A stretch of 6,542 bases of DNA from Bacteroidetes bacterium UBA5543. GTDB taxonomy: Bacteria; Bacteroidota; Bacteroidia; Chitinophagales; Chitinophagaceae. Shown here piece after piece: positions 1-5,138 of this stretch (position 1 is the first letter of the stretch; each line of letters opens with the position of its first letter). The stretch spans positions 3,171-9,712 of the forward strand of contig DINJ01000065.1 of NCBI GenBank assembly GCA_002423665.1, read 5' to 3'. The notes beneath the pieces are model-generated. The model did not search any database, was not told the DNA's origin, and saw only the letters and a program-made list of their open reading frames with translations. The position numbers and the translations under genes were made by a program.

Positions 1-843
1 GTTCACATATTCGGTAGGATTGATGGCAGCCAATATCGTGTGGCCTCTTATTTCAACGTAATATTTCTTTTTACCATTATCATCTGTCACTAATCTTGCA
101 TTATCAATAGCCTTTTGAACTTCTGCCTTAAATTCAGATCTTATATTTTGACGTTCCAGCATGTTTACAAACTCATCAATCAGATGGCGACTATCATGAT
201 ACATAGGATAAAAACCAAATTCAATTGCAGTGTCAATTGCTACGTCTATTTTGCCAAGTTGTTCGTAACAAAGCATTTCTAATAGTGCCAATCCAGATTG
301 GTAGCTAATAATACCATTAACACATCCCTCCCTAATAAAATATTTATCTCTTGCCAGCTTCAGATATGGTAGAGCTTTTTGCGGCTGTTTATGTTCTGTG
401 TAAAATTTGCCGAGACTACTTGCAGCTCTGTAAGTGTAGTCTTTTGCAATCCTAATACTATACCATTTATAGCAATCATCAGGAACCTCTATCTTGTATA
501 TGTCTTTCTTAGTTACACGTATGCTTTCCCCTGTTACCGGATCTTCATATATCCCTGGCGTTTGGTTATAACCCTCGCGCTCAAAAAAAATATGATTGGA
601 GGGTAATGCTTTTTGTCCTGTAACAAAATATAGTATTGCAGTTACTTCTTCTACATTCAGTTGTGCAAACTCTTTAGGTGCGTCTTTTACTACAATTTCC
701 TGCGCTTTTTCAAGGATCCCAATCATTTCTAAATAATCACCATTACATGATTCTGATGTCTTGTATATCATTATTTGTGCAGAAGACCTTAAAAAGAGTA
801 AACTGCAACAAAATGCGAGTATGTAGGAGTAGTACAGCATCAT
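1..843 (-). CDS. Secreted TPR-like protein of unknown function, C-terminus cut by the window edge
   Basis: An uninterrupted reading frame of 281 codons runs from the ATG at 843 to the window edge with no stop, so the C-terminus is missing. Two ATGs are adjacent (843 and 840); either could start. Residues 1-22 form a signal peptide with a hydrophobic core and a likely cut after Ser-Ser-Ala22, and there is no lipobox, so the product should be exported as a soluble periplasmic or secreted protein. Residues about 135-170 and 178-210 are amphipathic helix pairs with TPR-like spacing (for example KALPYLKLARDKY), suggesting a helical-repeat, protein-binding role. The last visible segment, YYVEIRGHTILAAINP, may begin another domain. 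I do not recognise the family. Hand-counted G+C for 1-180 is about 34%, against about 55% in part of pdxA, so the gene may be acquired. It is divergent from the next gene. The reading frame is certain; the function is not. Confidence 0.85.
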   Translation of the reverse strand, partial: MMLYYSYILAFCCSLLFLRSSAQIMIYKTSESCNGDYLEMIGILEKAQEIVVKDAPKEFAQLNVEEVTAILYFVTGQKALPSNHIFFEREGYNQTPGIYEDPVTGESIRVTKKDIYKIEVPDDCYKWYSIRIAKDYTYRAASSLGKFYTEHKQPQKALPYLKLARDKYFIREGCVNGIISYQSGLALLEMLCYEQLGKIDVAIDTAIEFGFYPMYHDSRHLIDEFVNMLERQNIRSEFKAEVQKAIDNARLVTDDNGKKKYYVEIRGHTILAAINPTEYVN

Positions 844-920
844 TCAATTTTAAATAAATATACTGAAGCTTATTAATGTTATATAAGTAGGAAACAAATC
901 TTTCTCACCCACACCTCAGC

Positions 921-970
921 ATCTCAGGAGATCATCACGTCCCCCTCATACTTCGGGGTCCTCATGATGA
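921..970. repeat. Imperfect palindromes in the divergent spacer
   Basis: ATCTC (921-925) and GAGAT (928-932) form a tight inverted repeat. Immediately after, TCATCA (932-937) pairs with TGATGA (965-970), and a C-run (941-945) with GGGG (955-958), giving a larger imperfect hairpin. CCTCAT also occurs directly repeated at 944-949 and 960-965. The stretch is G/C-rich compared with the A/T-rich sequence on its left, and no reading frame explains it. It looks like part of a mosaic intergenic repeat; whether other copies exist in the genome cannot be seen here. Confidence 0.5.
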
Positions 971-1001
971 CGGTATTACTGGGCAGTGTTAACCACCCCT
1001 G

Positions 1002-1032
1002 ATTGGCACATGCCTTAAAAGCATGTGCCGAT
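1002..1032. repeat. Perfect 9-bp inverted repeat
   Basis: GGCACATGC (1005-1013) and GCATGTGCC (1021-1029) are perfectly complementary around a 7-nt loop (CTTAAAA). The stem can be lengthened to 1002-1032 if one G-T pair is allowed. No T-run follows, so it is not a typical intrinsic terminator. It lies between two other palindromes in the same spacer and probably belongs to the same repeat cluster. Confidence 0.6.
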
Positions 1033-1035
1033 TGA

Positions 1036-1077
1036 CCCCTCCTAAAAACCCCGCACGAGCGGGACAGGCAGGAGGGG
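1036..1077. repeat. Nested double hairpin, REP-like
   Basis: The outer arms CCCCTCCT (1036-1043) and AGGAGGGG (1070-1077) are a perfect 8-bp inverted repeat. Inside lies a second perfect stem, CCCGC (1050-1054) with GCGGG (1059-1063), around the tetraloop ACGA. This nested architecture in non-coding DNA resembles REP/BIME-type extragenic palindromes or a small non-autonomous element. No target-site duplication is evident. Confidence 0.55.
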
Positions 1078-1090
1078 AGCTGAATTTTTA

Positions 1091-1104
1091 ATGACAAAAA
1101 TCAT
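1091..1104. promoter_or_regulatory. CRP/FNR-type operator candidate upstream of the Cys-motif gene
   Basis: The dyad ATGA-N6-TCAT has the TGA-N6-TCA half-site spacing shared by FNR (TTGAT-N4-ATCAA) and CRP (TGTGA-N6-TCACA) sites. It is centred at 1097.5, about 84 bases before the ATG at 1182. A weak -7 candidate, TAATTTTA (1159-1166, five of six specified positions of TAnnTTTG), lies downstream with no -33 TTTG at the usual distance, which would fit an activator-dependent promoter. The distance is longer than for a class II site. A similar dyad precedes the FAS1 gene. Confidence 0.4.
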
Positions 1105-1181
1105 CTTTCACGCAAAATAGTGGTGACGAAGGTTAGGAATCGGGTGGAGGTGTTTGGGTAATTTTATATCGGGTATCAACT

Positions 1182-1571
1182 ATGCCTGTTATGTTTAAGA
1201 AACTGTTTGCCATAATCGTATTTTCCGCTGTGCTGATGCAGACATTCAGCACGGTGATGATAATGGTGGCGTTTTATGCCAACAGGGATTATATAGTCGC
1301 CAAACTGTGCGAAAACAGGGACAAACCCAAAATGCAATGTAATGGTAAGTGCAGCCTGAACAAACAACTGGCCAAAGAGGCCGAACACCAGGCACCCGTA
1401 CCGCAGAACGTACATAAAGAAGAACTGCTGCTGTACTATGAGGGCAGTACGTTCGCTATCAGCTACGGGCAACAGCCGACAGAAGAGGGTAGGCAATTCC
1501 CCGCTTACAATGAGCTAAATACAATTGATTTGCCCGGCGCCATTTTCCATCCGCCCGATTATACTGTTTAA
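1182..1571 (+). CDS. Small membrane-anchored protein with a C-x9-C-x3-C motif
   Basis: The product has 129 residues. Positions 8-33 form one hydrophobic segment, an uncleaved anchor or signal sequence, followed by a short extracytoplasmic domain. Three cysteines are arranged C43-x9-C53-x3-C57 within KPKMQCNGKCSLNKQL, and the C-terminus reads IFHPPDYTV. From memory, similar small proteins with a QCNGKC-type motif are found in Bacteroidota near YtkA-like or TonB-receptor genes, but I know of no assigned function. Clustered Cys and nearby Met suggest metal or haem binding or thiol chemistry outside the cytoplasm (inference). The start is the ATG at 1182; the ATG at 1191 (MFKK) is an equally plausible signal-sequence start and there is no clear Shine-Dalgarno to decide. 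A CRP/FNR-like dyad lies upstream. The next gene starts 137 bases downstream on the same strand with no clear terminator between, so co-transcription is likely. Confidence 0.82.
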   Translation: MPVMFKKLFAIIVFSAVLMQTFSTVMIMVAFYANRDYIVAKLCENRDKPKMQCNGKCSLNKQLAKEAEHQAPVPQNVHKEELLLYYEGSTFAISYGQQPTEEGRQFPAYNELNTIDLPGAIFHPPDYTV

Positions 1572-1604
1572 GTTGTAGGTATAGTATTACAAGGTAAGTA
1601 ACTG

Positions 1605-1675
1605 CATCCTGCGGGATGTATATGCTGCTGTGTATGTATATGCCTGCATACTGCTGCTATGCAGGCCATGCCTGC
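1605..1675 (+). promoter_or_regulatory. Leader hairpins with mutually exclusive pairing
   Basis: The 137-nt spacer ahead of the YtkA-like gene contains a small hairpin, CATCC (1605-1609) with GGATG (1614-1618). A perfect 9-bp stem follows, GCCTGCATA (1642-1650) with TATGCAGGC (1658-1666). The right arm of that stem, GCAGGC (1661-1666), can instead pair with GCCTGC (1670-1675) around a CAT loop. The two structures cannot coexist. The second is followed by a T-rich but interrupted stretch. This could be an attenuator-like switch or simply an extragenic palindrome; the sequence cannot tell which. Confidence 0.35.
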
Positions 1676-1708
1676 GGTTTATCCTTTATTATTTTAAAAA
1701 CAATTTTT

Positions 1709-2557
1709 ATGACTATTAATAAGTTTTCATACAGCTTATTGCTGGCTGCATTATTCACTGTAGTGGCTATTGGCTGCAAAAAGAAAGAGAATGTTATTCC
1801 TGATACGAATACACCTGTAACACCCGCTTCGCCCACCGATGGCTATACGAAACTGGGCAACGCCTACGCTACGGGTGCGGGTATAATGGTGGAGGTATAT
1901 GGCAAAGAGGCTGCCTTTACCGGCTACAACAAAATATACATAGCGCTGCGCGACAGTATGACCAATGATTTTATAGAAAGCGCGGAAGTGAAGCTGGCGC
2001 CGAAAATGCAGATGGCTACTATGAGCCATGCCGCTCCTTTTGAAAATCCTGCCAGCGCTACTGCGGTGAATAAACTGTTTCCTGCTACGGTAAGTTTTAT
2101 CATGTCCTCATCTACAGGTACATGGACACTGGGTGTGCAGGTGCAAAACTTTGCCAACAACAAGACTGGCACTGCCGATGTAGCGATAGAAGTGAAAGAC
2201 CCCACGCCGATGAAGATGTTCTCATTTGTATCACCGGTTGATTCGGGTAAATATTTTATTGGGTTTATTCCACCCGCTAACCCGACAACGGGGCTGAATG
2301 ATTTTGAATTTGTGGTGTATAAGAAGGCCTCGATGATGATGTTTCCGCCGGACAGCAGTATGACTGTGACATTTGAGCCTGAGATGCCGACTATGAACCA
2401 TGGTTCGCCCAATAACGTGCAGCCTGTGCATGTAGGCATGGGACATTATAAAGGCAAAGTAAACTTTACCATGCCAGGGCTGTGGCGCATGCATATGGAA
2501 TTTAAATCGGGCACAACGGTAGTGGATGCAACGCATTATTTTGATTTTACGCTGTAA
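1709..2557 (+). CDS. Met/His-rich lipoprotein with two YtkA-like halves
   Basis: The product has 282 residues. The ATG at 1709 is chosen because it gives a clean lipoprotein signal: MTINKF, a hydrophobic core, and lipobox AIGC with Cys23 followed by KKK. An open frame extends back to 1616 but adds an implausible Cys/Tyr-rich segment. After a Pro/Thr linker (30-45), two beta-rich halves follow, about 50-163 and 165-282. The second contains EPEMPTMNHGSP (224-234) and then HYKGKVNFTMPGLWRMHMEF (246-265), the pattern I associate with YtkA-like domains. The first half has an equivalent PKMQMATMSH (99-107). Met and His side chains cluster (M100, M102, M105, H107; M226, M229, H231; H241, M244, H246; M261, H262, M263), suggesting periplasmic copper binding (inference). 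It follows the Cys-motif gene and is closed by a strong terminator. The lipoprotein call is firm, the YtkA resemblance good, and metal binding unproven. Confidence 0.85.
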   Translation: MTINKFSYSLLLAALFTVVAIGCKKKENVIPDTNTPVTPASPTDGYTKLGNAYATGAGIMVEVYGKEAAFTGYNKIYIALRDSMTNDFIESAEVKLAPKMQMATMSHAAPFENPASATAVNKLFPATVSFIMSSSTGTWTLGVQVQNFANNKTGTADVAIEVKDPTPMKMFSFVSPVDSGKYFIGFIPPANPTTGLNDFEFVVYKKASMMMFPPDSSMTVTFEPEMPTMNHGSPNNVQPVHVGMGHYKGKVNFTMPGLWRMHMEFKSGTTVVDATHYFDFTL

Positions 2558-2564
2558 AGGCAAG

Positions 2565-2594
2565 ACGGGGTTGTTTCCAACCCCGTTGTTTTTT
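2565..2594 (+). terminator. Intrinsic terminator after the YtkA-like gene
   Basis: ACGGGGTTG (2565-2573) and CAACCCCGT (2578-2586) form a perfect 9-bp stem with a TTTC loop, followed by TGTTTTTT. It begins 8 bases after the stop codon and should end any transcript carrying the two genes at 1182-2557. Confidence 0.88.
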
Positions 2595-2752
2595 ATCAGA
2601 GAAAAAACGTCCCCTCCCGGGAACGGGAAAGGACTCTCTTTTTTCAGCAAATCAAGTGAAAGGGGGTGCGTCTGTATATGTCTATTGCATCAAGCCAAAG
2701 TGAACTGTTGAATAACAGAGTGTAAAACTAATAACAGGGTATGGGGAAAATA

Positions 2753-2786
2753 TGCGTAGAACTACGCAATCTGATAGCGTATGCTA
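2753..2786. promoter_or_regulatory. Two adjacent dyads, possible operator, before the HHSH lipoprotein gene
   Basis: TGCGTA (2753-2758) and TACGCA (2763-2768) form a perfect 6-4-6 dyad, and TAGC (2775-2778) with GCTA (2783-2786) a shorter one. Both lie in the 245-nt stretch between the preceding terminator and the ATG at 2840, about 72-87 bases upstream of it at their nearest edges for the first and 54 for the second. The half-sites differ from the TGA-N6-TCA dyads elsewhere. No convincing TAnnTTTG element was seen here. The only other structure in this spacer is a short TCCCG/CGGGA hairpin at 2615-2628. Confidence 0.3.
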
Positions 2787-2839
2787 CCCATAAAGCCATG
2801 GATACATCAATGAATTAATGATTGTTAAAAAAAACAGTA

Positions 2840-3292
2840 ATGAAAAGAATATACTACATCCTACTGCCGGTGCTGCTGATGCAGGCTTGTGCAGCGGGTA
2901 ATAATGAACAGGAAGCTGTTACTAATGTGACAGAAGAAGAGCAACACCATAGCCATGAAAGCGAAGCTATAGAACTGAACAACGGGCAAAAGTGGAAAGT
3001 GGATGATAGTATGATGCTATACATCGTGCAAATGGAGCAAGATATAAAGGCATTTGGCGGCAGTACTACAGAAGAATACAAACAGTTGGCATTGGCTCTG
3101 GAGCAGAATATAGAACTACTGACATCGAACTGTAGCATGGAGGGCAAGGCGCATGATGAACTGCACAAATGGCTGCTGCCTTTTATTGAATTAACAGAAC
3201 AATTTTCAGCATCAGCCACACAACAGGATGCAGAAAATAATTTTGATGCAATAAGGGAGTCGGTACAGGATTTTCATCGCTATTTTGAATAG
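2840..3292 (+). CDS. Small lipoprotein with HHSH and C-x-M-x4-H-x3-H motifs
   Basis: The product has 150 residues. The start is the ATG at 2840; the frame also contains a TTG at 2822, but MKRIYYILLPVLLMQAC is a textbook lipoprotein signal with Cys17 as the lipid-carrying residue. An acidic linker follows, with HHSH at 36-39, then ELNNGQKWKVDDSMM (45-59) and a mostly helical remainder. Residues 98-109 carry C98-x-M100-x4-H105-x3-H109 in NCSMEGKAHDELHKW, a plausible metal or haem ligand set. I have an impression of related Bacteroidota proteins with AHDELHKWL-type segments, but no function is known to me. The gene probably has its own promoter, because a strong terminator precedes it. The next gene starts about 120 bases later. 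Coding status is solid; the role is unknown. Confidence 0.82.
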   Translation: MKRIYYILLPVLLMQACAAGNNEQEAVTNVTEEEQHHSHESEAIELNNGQKWKVDDSMMLYIVQMEQDIKAFGGSTTEEYKQLALALEQNIELLTSNCSMEGKAHDELHKWLLPFIELTEQFSASATQQDAENNFDAIRESVQDFHRYFE

Positions 3293-3312
3293 CGCAAAGA
3301 TTGTTTTTTGCG
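3278..3312 (+). terminator. Weak or alternative hairpins at the end of the HHSH lipoprotein gene
   Basis: CGCTATT (3278-3284) pairs with AATAGCG (3288-3294) across the stop codon. The overlapping CGCAAA (3293-3298) can pair with TTTGCG (3307-3312) around a T-rich 8-nt loop. A T-run (3304-3309) is present but is partly inside the second stem. It may act as a weak terminator or processing signal; it is not a canonical one. Confidence 0.3.
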
Positions 3313-3344
3313 ATAGCGAGTAAAAAAGACATTTTTATCCGAAA

Positions 3345-3360
3345 TATGACCAACGTCATA
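3345..3360. promoter_or_regulatory. CRP/FNR-type operator candidate for the FAS1 gene
   Basis: TATGAC (3345-3350) and GTCATA (3355-3360) are a perfect 6-4-6 dyad containing TGA-N6-TCA. Its centre (3352.5) lies about 30 bases before the start of the -7-like TAGTTTTA at 3382-3389. If transcription starts some 4-8 bases after that element, the dyad is at about -41 to -44, the usual place for a class II CRP/FNR activator. No -33 TTTG is present, which also fits activator dependence. Confidence 0.5.
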
Positions 3361-3370
3361 TTTTAATAGT

Positions 3371-3401
3371 TTTTGTGTGAATAGTTTTATGTCACACAAA
3401 A
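3371..3401. promoter_or_regulatory. Perfect 10-bp inverted repeat enclosing the FAS1 promoter -7 element
   Basis: TTTTGTGTGA (3371-3380) and TCACACAAAA (3392-3401) are perfect complements separated by 11 bases. That spacer contains TAGTTTTA (3382-3389), five of six specified positions of the Bacteroidota -7 element TAnnTTTG. A protein bound to these arms would cover the promoter core, so this may be a repressor operator. If transcripts start further upstream, it would instead be an RNA hairpin ending 11 bases before the ATG at 3413. Confidence 0.5.
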
Positions 3402-3412
3402 CAGATGTTTAT

Positions 3413-3976
3413 ATGAAAAAGCTATTGTTATTGCCGGTAGTGTTGTTAGCGCTGCTGGCACAATCATGCGGTGGTGGTGCTGATGCAGGCGATGCCACCG
3501 CAGCGGCAACCAACGATGCCACCACTAATGCCGCACAGCCTCCTGCATCGGGCGACGACCCATCGCAGCAAGATGTAGTGGACGTAGCCATAGGCAGCCA
3601 GGACCACAGTACACTGGTAGCTGCGGTACAGGCAGCAGAGCTGGTAGAGCCTTTGAAGAAATCAGGCCCGTTCACAGTATTTGCTCCTACCAACGCGGCA
3701 TTTGATAAACTGCCGGCAGGAACTGTTGACGATCTACTGAAACCTGAGAATAAAGATAAACTGGCTGACATACTTGAGTACCATGTATCGGTAGGTGTGT
3801 TTACAGAAGATATGCTGCGCGACGGACAGAAAATAGGACAAGTGAACTCGCGGAATATTGTTATAGCCAAAGACGGTAGTAGTATAAAAGTAAATGGCAA
3901 GGCTAATGTCGTTGGTACGGTGCGTGCGTCCAACGGTATCATCTATGTGATAGACGAGGTGTTGCTGCCTGAATGA
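3413..3976 (+). CDS. FAS1 (fasciclin) domain lipoprotein
   Basis: The product has 187 residues. The start is the ATG at 3413 (MKKLLLLP) rather than the in-frame ATG at 3377. It gives a compact lipoprotein signal with Cys19 in AQSC, and the upstream ATG lies inside the likely promoter. A low-complexity Ala/Asp/Thr/Pro linker (about 20-52) leads to a single FAS1 domain (about 53-187) with the H1 motif FTVFAPTNAAF (87-97), the conserved Tyr-His (123-124) and the H2 motif IIYVIDEVLLP (176-186). FAS1 domains mediate adhesion or protein-protein contacts at the cell surface or in the periplasm. One domain plus a lipid anchor is a common bacterial form. Two dyads sit just upstream and a strong terminator follows, so it is probably a single-gene transcript. 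The family call is very safe; the biological partner is unknown. Confidence 0.95.
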   Translation: MKKLLLLPVVLLALLAQSCGGGADAGDATAAATNDATTNAAQPPASGDDPSQQDVVDVAIGSQDHSTLVAAVQAAELVEPLKKSGPFTVFAPTNAAFDKLPAGTVDDLLKPENKDKLADILEYHVSVGVFTEDMLRDGQKIGQVNSRNIVIAKDGSSIKVNGKANVVGTVRASNGIIYVIDEVLLPE

Positions 3977-4008
3977 TGTTTTGCTTTGAAATATGCCTAT
4001 GCCAAGGC

Positions 4009-4036
4009 GCCGCTGCTTTTTAGCAGCGGCTTTTTT
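4009..4036 (+). terminator. Intrinsic terminator of the FAS1 gene
   Basis: GCCGCTGCT (4009-4017) and AGCAGCGGC (4022-4030) form a perfect 9-bp stem with a TTTT loop, followed by TTTTTT (4031-4036). The T-run overlaps the stop codon of the convergent PKD gene by two bases. On the minus strand the stem is preceded by A's but is not followed by a T-run, so it is less clearly a terminator in that direction. Confidence 0.9.
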
Positions 4037-4913
4037 ATGGTGTTCTTCCGATTGTATATTCAGTCCAGGGGCCTGTACTATTATGCACCGTATAGTTTTC
4101 TTTATACAAGTATGCGGTATCAACTGCATAGTTATACTTCAGGCTGAACCCAGCACCATCATATACCAGGATGTTGCCGGCGGATGTTTTATCATTAAAA
4201 GATAGCAGCCCTGAAAAGAATTTGTTGTCTACCAGTACCTCAGCCTTGTTAATATATCTGATGTCAAAACTAGTGTCGGTAAAATATGAAGTATCAGAGC
4301 TTAAGGTGACGATACGATTCTGTATGTGCCAAAGCCTGCTGCCAGTAATTTTGTATGTGTAAACGGGATCTTTGTATAAAGTAATATATGCTGTAGCGCT
4401 TGTGTTGCTGGCCGGCAACCTGAGCTTGATTGTCATTCGCCCTGTATTATTAAAGATATGGTATGGTTTCGGCTGTGTGGAAGTGGTGCCATCGCCAAAA
4501 TCCCATTCGTAAACAGGAGTGCTTTCCGATGAGTTACTTTCGAAGAAAATAGTATCGCCTATAATGGGGTCTCCTTTATAGGTTATTGTTAAACGTTGGG
4601 CTACATGTACAGTTTTTGTCACGCTATGTTGATGGTCTCCATTTACAACTAACAGTACATCGTAGTCTCCCTGCTCATAATAGGTATATGAGGGCCGGAC
4701 ATCGTTGCTGGTTACGCCATTCCCAAAATCCCAATAAAAGTAATCAGTCTCTTTAGCATTGCTGGAAAAGGTAATGGGGGAACCTGTTACCGGATTTTCT
4801 GACCATGTAAAATCGTATTGAGGGGTAGCTGTAGTATTCTGTATTTTCTCTTTTTTGCAAGCGGCAGCCATTACCAATAACAAAATAAGTGGGAATAAGG
4901 AGTATTTATACAT
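4035..4913 (-). CDS. Lipoprotein with two PKD domains
   Basis: The product has 292 residues from the ATG at 4913. Its lipoprotein signal ends in MAAAC with Cys19, followed by KKEK. Two PKD-type beta-sandwich domains follow. The first (about 35-105) carries YFYWDFGNGVTSND and a later YTYYEQGDYDVLL. The second (about 108-185) carries YEWDFGDGTTSTQP and then HIFNNTGRMTIKL. The remaining 105 or so residues are beta-rich, Tyr/Ser/Thr-rich and not assigned. PKD domains act as surface-exposed protein or glycan contact modules in many Bacteroidota outer-membrane lipoproteins. No catalytic domain is seen. The gene is convergent with the FAS1 gene and apparently monocistronic: pdxA upstream on the same strand is closed by its own terminator. 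The domain call is safe; the ligand is unknown. Confidence 0.93.
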   Translation of the reverse strand: MYKYSLFPLILLLVMAAACKKEKIQNTTATPQYDFTWSENPVTGSPITFSSNAKETDYFYWDFGNGVTSNDVRPSYTYYEQGDYDVLLVVNGDHQHSVTKTVHVAQRLTITYKGDPIIGDTIFFESNSSESTPVYEWDFGDGTTSTQPKPYHIFNNTGRMTIKLRLPASNTSATAYITLYKDPVYTYKITGSRLWHIQNRIVTLSSDTSYFTDTSFDIRYINKAEVLVDNKFFSGLLSFNDKTSAGNILVYDGAGFSLKYNYAVDTAYLYKENYTVHNSTGPWTEYTIGRTP

Positions 4914-4935
4914 AATAAGGTTGTTTAAGTTATTC

Positions 4936-4943
4936 TAAAAATA
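4936..4943 (-). promoter_or_regulatory. Possible -7 element of the PKD lipoprotein gene
   Basis: Read on the minus strand this is TATTTTTA, five of six specified positions of TAnnTTTG, located 22 bases before the ATG at 4913. No clear -33 TTTG was found at the normal spacing. A/T-rich DNA produces such matches easily, so this is only a candidate. Confidence 0.22.
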
Positions 4944-5079
4944 CAAAAATCAAGCCACGGTTTTCAGCTTATAGTCATTTGCATGTCAGAGTTTTCTACA
5001 TCTCCTTATCACTGTTCGATATATTCCCCTCCCCACCGCCGATGGCAGAATAATTGCCGGTGAGATGGAACGTGTATAA

Positions 5080-5108
5080 AATAATCCCCGCAATGTGCGG
5101 GGATTATT
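5080..5108 (-). terminator. Intrinsic terminator of the pepA-pdxA transcript
   Basis: Positions 5080-5092 and 5096-5108 form a perfect 13-bp stem (G/C core CCCCGCA/TGCGGGG flanked by A/T pairs) with a 3-nt loop. Read on the minus strand, the stem ends in ATTATT and continues TTATA, a T-rich tail. It starts about 30 bases after the pdxA stop codon. The A/T pairs at the base could also allow some function on the plus strand. Confidence 0.87.
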
Positions 5109-5138
5109 AATGAGTTGAGTTATTAATTCAGTGTTGAA

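Noticed and set aside
855..862. TATATTTA as a -7 element for the leftmost minus-strand gene
   Set aside because: It is only about 11 bases from the ATG, has no -33 TTTG at the right spacing, and lies in A/T-rich DNA where chance matches are common.
1616..1708. In-frame N-terminal extension of the YtkA-like lipoprotein starting at 1616
   Set aside because: The added Cys/Tyr-rich residues would bury the clear lipoprotein signal that begins at the ATG at 1709; the region is better explained as a structured leader.
1924..2439. 171-codon antisense open frame over the YtkA-like gene
   Set aside because: No family resemblance, and the plus-strand gene has a lipoprotein signal, a YtkA-like pattern and a terminator.
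2615..2628. TCCCG/CGGGA hairpin in the spacer after the YtkA-like gene, as a second terminator
   Set aside because: The stem has only five pairs and the T-run begins about 10 bases later; the strong terminator just upstream makes a second one unnecessary.
2526..2711. 61-codon plus-strand open frame after the YtkA-like gene
   Set aside because: It overlaps the end of that gene and runs through the intrinsic terminator; its low-complexity product has no recognisable features.
3377..3412. In-frame ATG at 3377 as the start of the FAS1 gene
   Set aside because: It would place 12 polar residues ahead of the lipoprotein signal and lies inside the inverted repeat just upstream of the likely -7 element; 3413 gives a normal signal peptide.
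3409..3942. 177-codon antisense open frame over the FAS1 gene
   Set aside because: Ser/Ala/Pro-rich shadow of the Ala/Asp-rich coding strand; the FAS1 frame has clear H1 and H2 motifs.
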